Notes: generated by a model not told the origin, from the letters alone. 54,522 nt of DNA from Bacteroidetes bacterium UBA4416 (GCA_002390745.1 DGQK01000010.1:1-54522); one strand, 5' to 3'. Positions 9,801 through 17,084 are shown, numbered from the stretch's first letter. Translations and numbers: made by a program.

Positions 9801-9952
9801 TATTCGATCTTCTCAAAAGCGCTGAGCTCGTGTGTTTTGTCATGAAGCGCTACATCGATCTTATAGTTTACTTCCTGCTGAAAATAATTTTGTTGTGCAG
9901 ATGCCAGCCATGTTGTAACTATCAGGCTTGCTGTATAAAAAAATCTCAGCAT
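6890..9952 (-). CDS. M1 family (gluzincin) metallopeptidase, exported, with long C-terminal extension
   Basis: A signal peptide (1-19) is followed by an M1 aminopeptidase core. The substrate-anchoring GGGMEYPN is at 343-350, the zinc motif HEVGHNWYYG has His369, Glu370 and His373, and the third ligand Glu392 lies in DEGLNSF. The core ends near residue 520. The remaining 480 residues include an immunoglobulin-like stretch and then strands typical of an outer-membrane-associated domain (aromatic/polar alternation from about 640 to 1020). Such 1000-residue M1 proteins occur in Bacteroidota and are thought to act on peptides in the periplasm or at the surface. It is the first gene of a pair with lpxH (4-nt overlap). 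Confidence 0.88.
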   Translation of the reverse strand: MLRFFYTASLIVTTWLASAQQNYFQQEVNYKIDVALHDKTHELSAFEKIEYINNSNTTLTYIYFHLWPNAYKNNETALAKQLLSLGETTMYFAGPEDLGYIDSLNFMIGGKPARWEYDKEHIDICKLYLDEPLKPWDTVTITTPFHVKLPSAAISRLGHIGQAYAITQWYPKPAVFDKYGWHQMPYLNQGEFYSEFGSFDVSITLPKNYLLAATGDRIDEPEEEEWLAARVEETEKMIAEKNYSGDNSFPPSSTVFKTIRFKQYRVHDFAWFADKRFHVLKGQVHLPYSGNTIDSWAFFTNNEPRLWSNALEYIHDATAFYSELNGDYPYNHVTAVDGTISAGGGMEYPNITIIGESNDAFTLETTIMHEVGHNWYYGILGSNEREFAFMDEGLNSFYEMRYIRNKYPEKTLASILGKDSTFKFFGLNKFKHKAQYEFSYLLAARKNTDQPIMTPAQYFTNYNYGAIVYSKSAITFDYLMNYVGREKFDEAMKFYNEQWKFKHPYPEDLIKTLQYYFNADLNWFVADLLVTKKKIDYKILKHKQFEDRSHAIVIKNVKKVSAPVSVSGLKDGKLVGTVWYNSIPNKTKRVVEFPPSEIDEFRIDYGGFIPEINRKNNAMRTHGLFKKAEPLKLSFVGSIDDPRYNQLNYLPIAGYNTHNKFMLGCAFYNYSFLQKKVEFTLAPMYAFGTRTPVGFAEIAWNIVPRAGRIRQLTLSSKAKSFAYQRYDASYLNDAYGTHFRSQDLNYYKVSGTLDIEFQKKNPLSKINQHIGYTTNVLMADNISTEVKPASVVLTNALNTTIINNLYYTLENKRVINPFYAILSAQHNDRFVKLSGEINYALTFAKNNSLDIRLFAGAFAYKADNLYNDYRFRMSGYSGSQDYLYDYNYIGRNDFNGLPFAQFVEGDGAFKTFTYLGQSSKWLLALNLKSPTVKKIPLRLFVDVGTSEFNEAMLNQRVLYDAGVNLCLWKNIFEIYIPVLYSSDIKTNLKAIGKDKFFDTIRFTLNLHNIKPHQFISGFLQ

Positions 9953-10064
9953 AAACGGTGTTATTGGTTTAAAGAGCCTCTCAACTTAACGGGCCGAAAA
10001 CCTTCTTTAACAAGAAAGATCAGGTAGTTGCTTAAATCCCTGTGGCCGTTTAAGTGCCGGCCGG

Positions 10065-11210
10065 TTATTTCAGTACTTGAGCCAGCTTGCTTTCCAGCTC
10101 GGCACCCCTGAGCCCTGAAGCCAGGATCTTCCCGTCTTTGCCGATCAGTACTGTGTAAGGGATGGATTGCACAGCATAGGTCTGTGCCGCTTCGCTTTGC
10201 CAGAATTTCAGGTCGCTCACCTGTGGCCATTTCAGTCCGTCTTTCTCAATTGCTTCCAGCCAGGCATTGCGGTCCTTATCCAGCGATACGCCATAGATCT
10301 CAAAACCTTTGTCCTTGTATTTTTGATAAACCAGTTTTACATTAGGCATTTCCTTGCGGCATGGGCCGCACCAGCTTGCCCAGAAATCGATCAGCACCAC
10401 CTTGCCGCGAAGAGAGGATAAGGCCAGCTCTTTGTTATCAGGTGTCGGCAGGATCAGCTCGGGCGCTTCGTTGCCTACTTTAGTAGCTTCGGCACGTGCC
10501 ACCATCATCTGTGTTTGCTGCACCATTCCATGAAAGGCCTTTACCTCGTCGCTGTTCGGGTATTTTTGTTGAAGTCCCTGATCCAGCGCTTTGTATACAT
10601 CCATGTAATTCTCGGGCCTGAGTTGCTGGATGGCCATAATGGACGCAAAAGAGCCAGTGTTTTCCCTGATCTTTTTAGCAACCTTGTCGCTGTATTGAGC
10701 GATCATCGTTTCATACGGTTTCTGCAACTCTTTGGATAACGAGTCGGCTGTAAGTGAATCCATTTTCTGCGTAACAAGCGCTGTCCTGAAAATATTTTCC
10801 AGGGAATCCGTGCGGCGTTTCTGCTGCTGCCCCATCAGGCTGTATTCGAGAAACAATTTGGTATCGGGAGAGCCTTCGGCGCTGAAGGTATTGCCAAGGT
10901 CGCGGGCATCGCCTTTAAGCACAACTTTTTGTGCAGAGTCCAGTACCAGCATGGCGAAGTTGGCATTGTTGATCCGGAGCCTGTAAAAACCTACAGACGG
11001 GGAATACTTGTTTAACAGGAAATCGCCCTTGTCGTCGATGACGCCGCTGTCAACCACCACAGTACCCGACTGCGATAGTTTTTCAAGGTACACACTTTCG
11101 CCTTTTGAGTTCTGGAGGCTTCCTTTCAGCTCGAAGCCGGAAGGATTTTGAGAACCGGTGCAGGAATACAAAACGGCTGAAACAGCCAGGGCATAAAAAA
11201 GAGGTTTCAT
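10065..11210 (-). CDS. TlpA-like thioredoxin-fold lipoprotein with N-terminal DUF4369-type domain
   Basis: The 381-residue protein starts with a lipoprotein signal (cysteine at about 17, in LYSCTG). Residues about 25-130 look like a DUF4369 beta domain (FELKGSLQNSKGESVYLEKL), then a helical linker (about 130-235), then a thioredoxin/AhpC-TSA domain from about 245. The redox motif is WASWCGPCRKEMPN, and the cis-Pro loop QSIPYTVLIG is intact. Family members act as periplasmic disulfide reductases or in cytochrome c maturation. It is monocistronic here, 100 nt upstream of the M1 gene on the same strand. Confidence 0.88.
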   Translation of the reverse strand: MKPLFYALAVSAVLYSCTGSQNPSGFELKGSLQNSKGESVYLEKLSQSGTVVVDSGVIDDKGDFLLNKYSPSVGFYRLRINNANFAMLVLDSAQKVVLKGDARDLGNTFSAEGSPDTKLFLEYSLMGQQQKRRTDSLENIFRTALVTQKMDSLTADSLSKELQKPYETMIAQYSDKVAKKIRENTGSFASIMAIQQLRPENYMDVYKALDQGLQQKYPNSDEVKAFHGMVQQTQMMVARAEATKVGNEAPELILPTPDNKELALSSLRGKVVLIDFWASWCGPCRKEMPNVKLVYQKYKDKGFEIYGVSLDKDRNAWLEAIEKDGLKWPQVSDLKFWQSEAAQTYAVQSIPYTVLIGKDGKILASGLRGAELESKLAQVLK

Positions 11211-11380
11211 TCGGTGATAGACGTTTTAATGAAGCTCAAATATCTTATTTATTTTGAGATAAGCAATGCGCCAACGCGCAGAGTTTTAAAAGTTTAACAG
11301 GAGCGTAGCAGGCGCCAGACAAAAGACAAGTGTAAAGCACGTGAAGACTCAGAAGCGGGCAGCCGGCCCGGGTTGCGGCA

Positions 11381-11767
11381 TTAATTGAGCTTTGCCGGCA
11401 GCACCATCACAAATTCCGGAATGGCTACATGGAACGATGAGCGGTCGATGAGTTTTTGCATGGTATAAAAGCCGCTCATCTTGCCGATCTCGGTTGAGAA
11501 ATTACAGCCGCTGTTGTAAGTAAAGCTCTCGTTGGGCTCAAGGGTTGGTGTTTCGCCTACCACGCCTTCGCCCTCCACTTCGCGTTTTTCGCCCAGGGCA
11601 TCGGTAATATCCCAATGCCGTTTCATAAGTTTCACCGTATAATCGCTTTTATTTGTGATCGTGATCTCGTATACAAAAAAGTAATAATTTGCCTTAGGAT
11701 CCGATTGCGGGGCGAAATAGCTGGTTTTTACGGAGATCTCTATGCCATTGGTAATACAGTTCATCAT
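11381..11767 (-). CDS. apaG: ApaG family protein
   Basis: The 128-residue protein is a single fibronectin-III-like ApaG domain with the family motifs YEITITNKSDYTVKLMKRHW, the glycine-rich GEGVVGETPTLEPNESFTY, and the GxM signature region (IGKMSGFYTMQ). The family is often named Co2+/Mg2+ efflux protein ApaG, but its biochemical role is not settled. Two adjacent Met codons begin the frame; the second (11764) is equally likely as the start. It stands alone between a TlpA-like gene and the rpsA promoter region, facing away from rpsA. Confidence 0.9.
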   Translation of the reverse strand: MMNCITNGIEISVKTSYFAPQSDPKANYYFFVYEITITNKSDYTVKLMKRHWDITDALGEKREVEGEGVVGETPTLEPNESFTYNSGCNFSTEIGKMSGFYTMQKLIDRSSFHVAIPEFVMVLPAKLN

Positions 11768-12010
11768 CGTTAACTAAAGTTTTAAATCAATTCCTGTGCT
11801 TTTCCGGTGTCAGCGCATAAGCACCTGCCGTTATAAAAGCATTGTGTGCCCGGGTAGTCAAAATAAAGCTCCGGGTAGCCTAAAATTAATAATAATATAG
11901 GCTTTATCTGATAGATTGACAATAGTTTTAACGAAATTAAACACTTGTAAATCAGTCTTTTAAAAATAAAAATTATTTTATTTCCGGTCCGGATATCCCC
12001 TGAAAAGGCG

Positions 12011-12018
12011 TATATTTG
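12011..12018 (+). promoter_or_regulatory. -7 box of rpsA promoter
   Basis: TATATTTG matches TAnnTTTG and would start transcription near 12023, leaving a leader of about 90 nt before the rpsA ATG. No exact -33 TTTG is seen 19-21 nt upstream; TTTCCGG at 11981 is the nearest T-rich element. The preceding 240 nt (11768-12010) are AT-rich and hold no gene. Confidence 0.65.
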
Positions 12019-12031
12019 TAGCCCGATTTTT

Positions 12032-12088
12032 AATTAAGGTAAAAGTCGGTACCAAAATCATAAACTAACCTCTTCGGTAACCTTAATT
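12032..12088 (+). promoter_or_regulatory. Structured 5' leader of rpsA
   Basis: AATTAAGGT (12032-12040) pairs perfectly over 9 bp with ACCTTAATT (12080-12088), enclosing a small second hairpin (ACC-TCTTC-GGT, 12068-12078). The stem ends 26 nt before the ATG. Autogenous control of S1 through its leader is known in enterobacteria; a similar role here is inference from position. Confidence 0.45.
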
Positions 12089-12114
12089 TACCGGATACAA
12101 TTAACAAAAACAAA

Positions 12115-13905
12115 ATGGCAGACAAAAATGCCCAAGTTGGAAATCCGGATTTTGACTGGAACTCTATTGGAAAAAAGAATGACAATTATTCATCTGACGA
12201 ACGCACTAAATTAGATGAAATGTATGGTAAATCGTTGAGCTCGATTACGGACTCTCAAACCATGCAAGGTACTGTGGTTGCTAAAAACAACCGCGAAGTA
12301 GTAGTAAACATCGGTTACAAATCAGACGGTGTGGTGGCTTTATCAGAATTCCGCTACAATCCTGATCTGAAAGTAGGCGATTCTATCGAAGTGTTTATTG
12401 AAAAAGCAGAAGATACAAACGGTCAGCTGATCTTATCTCACAAAAAAGCACGTGCAGGTAAATCATGGGATCGCGTGAACGAAGCGCTTGCCAATGACGA
12501 GATCATCAAAGGCTTTGTAAAATGCCGCACAAAAGGTGGATTGATCGTAGACGTATTCGGTATCGAAGCATTCTTACCGGGTTCTCAGATCGATGTGAAA
12601 CCTATCCGCGATTACGATATCTACGTTGGAAAAACGATGGAGTTCAAAGTGGTAAAAATCAACAACGAATTCAAAAACGTGGTAGTTTCTCACAAAGCGT
12701 TAATTGAAGCTGAGATCGAAACTCAAAAACGTGATATCATCTCTAAACTGGAGAAAGGACAAGTACTGGAAGGTGTAGTGAAAAACATCACGTCTTACGG
12801 TGTGTTCATCGATTTAGGTGGTGTTGACGGTTTGATCCACATCACAGACTTATCATGGGGCCGCATTAACCACCCTGAGGAGATCGTTAAATTAGACGAG
12901 AAGATCCAGGTGGTAATTTTAGATTTCGATGACGACAAAAAACGCATCGCTTTAGGTCTGAAACAATTATCTGCTCATCCTTGGGAGGCGTTAAGCACTG
13001 ACATCAAAGTGGGCGATAAAGTAAAAGGTAAAGTGGTTGTATTGGCTGATTACGGTGCATTCGTAGAGATCGCTCCGGGTGTAGAAGGCCTGATCCACGT
13101 ATCTGAAATGTCATGGTCACAGCACTTACGCTCAGCTCAGGAGTTCCTGAAAGTAGGCGACGAAGTGGAAGCACAGGTGTTGACTTTAGACCGCGAAGAG
13201 CGTAAAATGAGCTTAGGTGTTAAGCAATTAACTCCTGATCCTTGGAATATGATCATTGATAAATACGCTAAAGGCTCTAAACACACAGGAACCGTTCGCA
13301 ACTTCACCAACTTCGGTGTATTTGTTGAGCTGGAAGAAGGTGTTGACGGCTTAGTGCATATCTCTGACTTATCATGGAGCAAAAAAATCAAGCATCCTTC
13401 TGAGTTCTGCAAAGTAGGCGACAAAATGGATGTGGTAGTACTGGAGATCGATGGCGAAAATCGTCGTCTGTCATTAGGCCACAAACAGCTGGAAGATAAT
13501 CCTTGGGATGTTTTCGAAACAGTGTTCACCATTGATTCAATCCACCAGGGAACCATCACTTCTGTAAACGATAAAGGTGCTACTGTAAGCTTAACTTATG
13601 GTGTGGAAGGCTTCTGCCCTGCACGTCACTTAGTGAAAGCAGACGGTACTACCGCTAAAATGGACGAAGTGCTTGATTTCAAAGTAATCGAATTCAGCAA
13701 AGAAGCAAAACGCATTGTTGTTTCTCATGCCCGTCTGCACGAGGAAGTGAAAGAAGAAGCAAGAAAAGCGGACAAAGCGTCTAAAGCAGCGGATTCTGAA
13801 GAAACCAAAAAAGCAGTGAAAAAAGTGAAAGATAACCAGGAGAAAACCACCTTAGGTGATATCTCTGCTTTATCTGCACTGAAAGATAAAATGGAAGGTA
13901 AATAA
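12115..13905 (+). CDS. rpsA: 30S ribosomal protein S1
   Basis: The 596-residue protein has six S1 RNA-binding domains, recognisable by their GxVxxxxxxGxxVxL cores at about 53, 139, 219, 304, 391 and 478 (QGTVVAKNNREVVVNIGYKS, LEGVVKNITSYGVFIDLGGV and HTGTVRNFTNFGVFVELEEG are three). An acidic N-terminal arm and a Lys/Glu-rich tail of about 60 residues are usual in Bacteroidota S1. S1 binds mRNA at the 30S platform. Codon choice differs from neighbouring genes, with many TTA (Leu), TCT and GGT codons, as expected for a very highly expressed gene. The first ATG is used; it follows an A-rich stretch and no Shine-Dalgarno sequence. Confidence 0.97.
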   Translation: MADKNAQVGNPDFDWNSIGKKNDNYSSDERTKLDEMYGKSLSSITDSQTMQGTVVAKNNREVVVNIGYKSDGVVALSEFRYNPDLKVGDSIEVFIEKAEDTNGQLILSHKKARAGKSWDRVNEALANDEIIKGFVKCRTKGGLIVDVFGIEAFLPGSQIDVKPIRDYDIYVGKTMEFKVVKINNEFKNVVVSHKALIEAEIETQKRDIISKLEKGQVLEGVVKNITSYGVFIDLGGVDGLIHITDLSWGRINHPEEIVKLDEKIQVVILDFDDDKKRIALGLKQLSAHPWEALSTDIKVGDKVKGKVVVLADYGAFVEIAPGVEGLIHVSEMSWSQHLRSAQEFLKVGDEVEAQVLTLDREERKMSLGVKQLTPDPWNMIIDKYAKGSKHTGTVRNFTNFGVFVELEEGVDGLVHISDLSWSKKIKHPSEFCKVGDKMDVVVLEIDGENRRLSLGHKQLEDNPWDVFETVFTIDSIHQGTITSVNDKGATVSLTYGVEGFCPARHLVKADGTTAKMDEVLDFKVIEFSKEAKRIVVSHARLHEEVKEEARKADKASKAADSEETKKAVKKVKDNQEKTTLGDISALSALKDKMEGK

Positions 13906-13917
13906 TCCGACCGCACC

Positions 13918-13970
13918 AATCAGGTGACTGCCATTTCGGGCGAAGCCGGAAACGAAGTCACCTGATTTAA
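13918..13970 (+). terminator. rpsA terminator 1
   Basis: AATCAGGTGACT (13918-13929) pairs perfectly over 12 bp with AGTCACCTGATT (13956-13967). The 26-nt apical part can fold further. The T run is short (TTTAA), so this may stop or stabilise the rpsA 3' end. Confidence 0.65.
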
Positions 13971-14007
13971 AAGACAATCATCTGGCACGGGTTGCCTAAT
14001 GAGAAAT

Positions 14008-14038
14008 ACTAAAAATCACGCCATGGTTTTTAGTTTTT
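14008..14038 (+). terminator. Terminator-like hairpin 2 downstream of rpsA
   Basis: ACTAAAAATCA (14008-14018) pairs with TGGTTTTTAGT (14024-14034) over 11 bp with one G-U pair and loop CGCCA, followed by TTTT. Confidence 0.55.
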
Positions 14039-14049
14039 GAGAGCCGAAG

Positions 14050-14078
14050 CCCTTCACGTTACCGTGAGGGGTTTTTGG
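14050..14078 (+). terminator. Rho-independent terminator 3 downstream of rpsA
   Basis: A 9-bp G/C-rich stem (CCCTTCACG with CGTGAGGGG, loop TTAC, 14050-14071) runs into GTTTTTGGTTTTT. This is the most classical terminator of the three. The rest of the 340-nt gap before the next gene holds only a degenerate CACAGAT repeat. Confidence 0.8.
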
Positions 14079-14115
14079 TTTTTATACGGAGCTGTCTTAC
14101 CTGCCTGCAAAATGG

Positions 14116-14135
14116 AACACAGATGGCACAGATCA
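14116..14135. repeat. Degenerate CACAGAT repeat, left copy
   Basis: AACACAGATGGCACAGATCA holds two CACAGAT words 10 nt apart. A related inverted form lies at 14459-14480, just after the small lipoprotein gene. Such word-like repeats are common between genes in Bacteroidota; no function is known to me. Confidence 0.4.
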
Positions 14136-14245
14136 GGCCGATCAGGGCAAGGAGCAGAATCATTTTCTATAACTTATAGGAGAAGGACCAGTTTTCTGGC
14201 AACAGATTTGAATGCGCAATCTATAACCTGCTAAAACACGTACTT

Positions 14246-14461
14246 ATGAAAACAATACTTATCCTCCCGAGCCTTATCATAGCAGCGTTTCTTCTCTCCT
14301 GCAAAAAAGAATACGTGTGCGAGTGTACGGATCCCGCGGGCACGCTCACGGCCTTCCGCACCAAAGACACGAAGAAGCGGGCAGAGCAGAAGTGCGAGGA
14401 TTATTATCATGCGAATTACGGAAGTGTGGTGTTTAACGAAAGCTCCTGCAAAATCCGCTAA
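14246..14461 (+). CDS. Small cysteine-containing lipoprotein
   Basis: A 71-residue product with a lipoprotein signal (LLSC, lipidated Cys19) and four further cysteines (25, 27, 50, 68) in the mature part, enough for two disulfides. I do not recognise the family. It is likely anchored in the inner or outer membrane facing the periplasm. The neighbouring 14500 gene starts 38 nt downstream and may be cotranscribed. Confidence 0.7.
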   Translation: MKTILILPSLIIAAFLLSCKKEYVCECTDPAGTLTAFRTKDTKKRAEQKCEDYYHANYGSVVFNESSCKIR

Positions 14462-14480
14462 ATCTGTGAGGTCTGTGCAA
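14459..14480. repeat. Degenerate CACAGAT repeat, right copy (inverted)
   Basis: TAAATCTGTGAGGTCTGTGCAA contains ATCTGTG and TCTGTGC, the reverse complements of the words at 14116-14135. It begins on the stop codon of the small lipoprotein gene. Confidence 0.35.
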
Positions 14481-14499
14481 ATAACCTTACCTTTGCTTT

Positions 14500-14988
14500 A
14501 TGGAAGACGACAAAGACCTGTATGCCGCTTATTTCGGTAGTAGCGCCGATTATTACCTCGACGTGCTGGAGAGATTCAGGAACGGGCATCAATTCGTCTT
14601 CAATCCTTATGCACTTATCATGGGGCTTATCTGGTTCCTTTTCAGAAAGCTGTACCGCGAGGCCCTTATGTTCTTTGCGATCTCGGTCAGCCTTGGCCTG
14701 ATGCAAACCTATCTTTTTCGTTTCCCGGCTATCGCGGCGCATCAGCAATCCATCAGTTTCATGGCAACAATCCTGCTCAATCTGTCTTACGGTGTATTCG
14801 GCAATTACCTGTACATGCGAAAAGCCATTACCGAAGTAGAGTTTGCGAAAAGCCAGTCGGCTAATAAGGAAGAAGTGCTGGCCTACCTGAGCAATAAAGG
14901 CGGAACCACCATGCACCCGGTGTTTATCCTCATCATTCTTTTCCTGGTATATTTCCTGCTTGTGCGCCACTATGTGGGAGCGCTCTAG
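14500..14988 (+). CDS. DUF2628-like integral membrane protein
   Basis: A 162-residue protein with a short acidic N terminus and three or four membrane segments (about 44-78, 86-104 and 140-158). The opening Tyr-rich segment (YAAYFGSSADYYLDVLERF) followed by FNPYALIMGLIWFLFRKLY matches the DUF2628 pattern of a cytoplasmic helix before the first membrane pair. Function is unknown. Its stop lies 2 nt from the converging flavin reductase gene. Confidence 0.7.
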   Translation: MEDDKDLYAAYFGSSADYYLDVLERFRNGHQFVFNPYALIMGLIWFLFRKLYREALMFFAISVSLGLMQTYLFRFPAIAAHQQSISFMATILLNLSYGVFGNYLYMRKAITEVEFAKSQSANKEEVLAYLSNKGGTTMHPVFILIILFLVYFLLVRHYVGAL

Positions 14989-14990
14989 GG

Positions 14991-15521
14991 TCAAAGCTTA
15001 TTGAAAGCGTCCACCAGCTGCTGCAATTGCTTATTCAGCAGGTCACTGTTCACACGTCCCTCCGCATCCAGTTTGGCTTTCACGCCCGGTATATGAAGGC
15101 ATGCCTCTTCGCTTGTTTTTACGCCCAGCGTTTTCATCACCAGCACTAAAGATTCATGCGCTTTTTCGCCGGAGCTGGAAGCGGTGATCAATGCCGCAGG
15201 CTTATCGGAGAATACCGTTGTGGATACCGTCCATTCCAGGGCATTTTTTAAAATACCCGGTAAGCTGAATACATACTCCGGCGTACAGATCAGCACGCCA
15301 TCCGCACCTTCTATAGCATTCCTGAAATCCTTCACGCTCTGCGGCGCCTGCTCATTACCCACGTCCTGGTTGAAATAGGGGAGCTCCGTTAAACCCTTAT
15401 AGAGCGTGAGCTTCCAGGCTTTTCCGGCAATAGCTTCCAGTGCTCTGATGATCTGTAAATTGGCAGACACCTCTCGTGTGCTGCCGCAAATGGCCAGGAT
15501 GTTTTTAGGAGCTAAGCTCAT
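14991..15521 (-). CDS. NADPH-dependent FMN reductase family protein
   Basis: The 176-residue flavodoxin-fold protein has the FMN phosphate loop GSTREVSANLQI (residues 12-23) and the family signature TPEYVFSLPGILKNALEW (about 80-97), which contacts the flavin ring. Relatives reduce FMN, quinones, chromate or azo dyes with NAD(P)H in the cytoplasm; the actual substrate cannot be told. It is preceded by a 77-codon gene 27 nt upstream on the same strand, so the two probably form an operon. Confidence 0.88.
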   Translation of the reverse strand: MSLAPKNILAICGSTREVSANLQIIRALEAIAGKAWKLTLYKGLTELPYFNQDVGNEQAPQSVKDFRNAIEGADGVLICTPEYVFSLPGILKNALEWTVSTTVFSDKPAALITASSSGEKAHESLVLVMKTLGVKTSEEACLHIPGVKAKLDAEGRVNSDLLNKQLQQLVDAFNKL

Positions 15522-15548
15522 GATGAGGAATTAAAAAAAAAGAAGCGA

Positions 15549-15782
15549 TCACGCTTTGCTTGCCTTCATCTGCATAAACATATCGTTGAAGCGCTGCCTG
15601 ACCGTTTCAATAAACGCCTCATCTGCCAGGGCTTTCAGGCCCTCAACGGACCTCACGTCTTCTACATAAAACTTAAAGGCCTGCTCCATAGGCCCGGCTT
15701 CAAATTTCAGAATGAATTTATCATTCATCTGGAATATGGAGATCGTCATGGATGGATGGGGAATGGAATCAATGATGCGCAT
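15549..15782 (-). CDS. Small conserved-type hypothetical protein
   Basis: The 77-residue product has a beta-rich N-terminal half (MTISIFQMNDKFILKFEAG) and a helical C-terminal half ending in Lys/Ala. No signal peptide or membrane segment is present. Clean codon use and tight spacing (27 nt) to the flavin reductase gene support it as real. Function is not recognised. Confidence 0.65.
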   Translation of the reverse strand: MRIIDSIPHPSMTISIFQMNDKFILKFEAGPMEQAFKFYVEDVRSVEGLKALADEAFIETVRQRFNDMFMQMKASKA

Positions 15783-15839
15783 AGAATAGAGCCTGTTTGA
15801 ATTTAAGTGTAAAATTAGCAGATAAACTTTAAACAGACT

Positions 15840-16283
15840 TCAATCTTTTTCAAAGGCTTTTTTAAAGTTCAATAAGTTTTTCAACACGCCCATCGGCGTA
15901 GTGGCCCGGTCGCCGTCTTCGTGGATGCGGCCCAGGATGGCTTTGGCGAGGGCTACGAAGTGATGTTTGCCGGCTCTTTTCAAGGCTTCTTCGGCCTTGT
16001 CGTCGCCGTTGATGATATTGGCACAGGCCGCCCAGTCGTAAGCTTTGGCATCGATCAGGAATTTAAAGGCCTTGGCATCGTCCCAGATGGCATTCACAAA
16101 TGCAGCCAGCACAAATTGCTTGCTTTCGATCAGGAATTTAAAGGCTTTCTTGTCGTCGCGGATCGCGTCGAGCACGGCGAGCAACTCTTTGTAATCATTA
16201 TTGACGAGCCAGTTGAACGCCGCTACATCTCCCTGGATGTGGCTGCAAAGTTGTTCGATGGCATAGGTGGAGTAATGTTTCAT
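15840..16283 (-). CDS. Hypothetical helical protein with short internal repeats
   Basis: A 147-residue soluble protein made largely of repeating units of about 25-27 residues: a Phe-x-Phe/Trp-Leu core, a helix and a closing DD. Examples are DVAAFNWLVNNDYKELLAVL, KKAFKFLIESKQFVLAAFVN and AKAFKFLIDAKAYDWAACAN. The repeats are also visible in the DNA, where GATCAGGAATTTAAAGGC occurs twice, pointing to recent internal duplication. No known domain is recognised; the pattern resembles short alpha-solenoid repeats. It is monocistronic, with 229 nt of promoter-side DNA shared with the divergent efflux operon. Confidence 0.7.
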   Translation of the reverse strand: MKHYSTYAIEQLCSHIQGDVAAFNWLVNNDYKELLAVLDAIRDDKKAFKFLIESKQFVLAAFVNAIWDDAKAFKFLIDAKAYDWAACANIINGDDKAEEALKRAGKHHFVALAKAILGRIHEDGDRATTPMGVLKNLLNFKKAFEKD

Positions 16284-16411
16284 AGATAAGCCCTGTGAGA
16301 AGCTCTAAGGTACAAATTATTTCTTTTCCGCACCGGCAAAACACGTCCGAACGCACACGTTAAAAAGCGTTAAACCCCAGTTTTGTCGATTGAAATAATA
16401 GTTACATTCGC

Positions 16412-16443
16412 AAACTATTGTCTTTGTAAACAGTTGTGTTTAT
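16412..16443 (+). promoter_or_regulatory. Tandem 16-bp direct repeat, possible MarR operator
   Basis: AAACTATTGTCTTTGT (16412-16427) is followed with no gap by AAACAGTTGTGTTTAT (16428-16443), with 12 of 16 positions identical. It lies 70 nt before the MarR-type regulator gene that heads the efflux operon, where an autoregulatory operator would be expected. Binding by this protein is inference. Confidence 0.45.
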
Positions 16444-16512
16444 ACTTAATTTGGCAATAAAGGGAAACCAAATGCGTTTTCCAGCGATTACCTCATCAAA
16501 AAAACGTAGCCG

Positions 16513-17061
16513 ATGTATAAAACGGAAATATCTTTAAGGACAGACGATATGAAATTAAATGAAGAAACCTGCATGCCGGTTGGAACCCGGGCTCTTATTC
16601 TTTCCAAGCTTTACTACAGCGTGTTGAGCAAGAACCTGGAAAACCTGGATGTAGAGCGTTATTATTCCATTCTCAATTTCCTGTATGAGAACAACGGCTG
16701 CAATCAGCAATACATTTGCAATAACCTGGCAGTCGATAAAACCGCTATGGTAAAAGTTATTGATTACCTCATCAAAGCGGGCTTTGTAGACAGGAATGTG
16801 AACCCCGAGGACAGGCGCGAGCATTTTATTGTTCTGACCAAAAAAGGGCTGAAACAAACCGAGGAGATTGTCAATTCATTTAAAGCCCTCGATGAGGATA
16901 TCTTTGAAGGCATTACACCGGAAGACCGCCATACCTTTGACAGTGTCCTGACCCACCTGACCTCTCACCTTAAGCAGATGCCATCTACCGATTTGTTCTT
17001 TAATTATAAAAAGACAGGCAGGAAAAAGAGAAAACAAATCTCAACCTCCCAGGTTAAATAG
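16513..17061 (+). CDS. MarR family transcriptional regulator of efflux operon
   Basis: The 182-residue protein has a winged helix-turn-helix (about 45-125). The recognition-helix region is QQYICNNLAVDKTAMVKVID and the wing carries NPEDRREHFIVLTKKG, with the conserved Asp-Arg-Arg. Helices on both sides form the dimer interface. Met13 (16549) is a plausible alternative start. It lies 23 nt before the adaptor gene of an RND pump and probably represses it, being relieved by a pump substrate. Confidence 0.88.
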   Translation: MYKTEISLRTDDMKLNEETCMPVGTRALILSKLYYSVLSKNLENLDVERYYSILNFLYENNGCNQQYICNNLAVDKTAMVKVIDYLIKAGFVDRNVNPEDRREHFIVLTKKGLKQTEEIVNSFKALDEDIFEGITPEDRHTFDSVLTHLTSHLKQMPSTDLFFNYKKTGRKKRKQISTSQVK

Positions 17062-17084
17062 TTACCCGCAATACACCCCAGTAT

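Noticed and set aside
14037..14234. A 65-codon frame after the rpsA terminators
   Set aside because: It overlaps the third terminator hairpin and the CACAGAT repeat, and its translation has no recognisable protein character.
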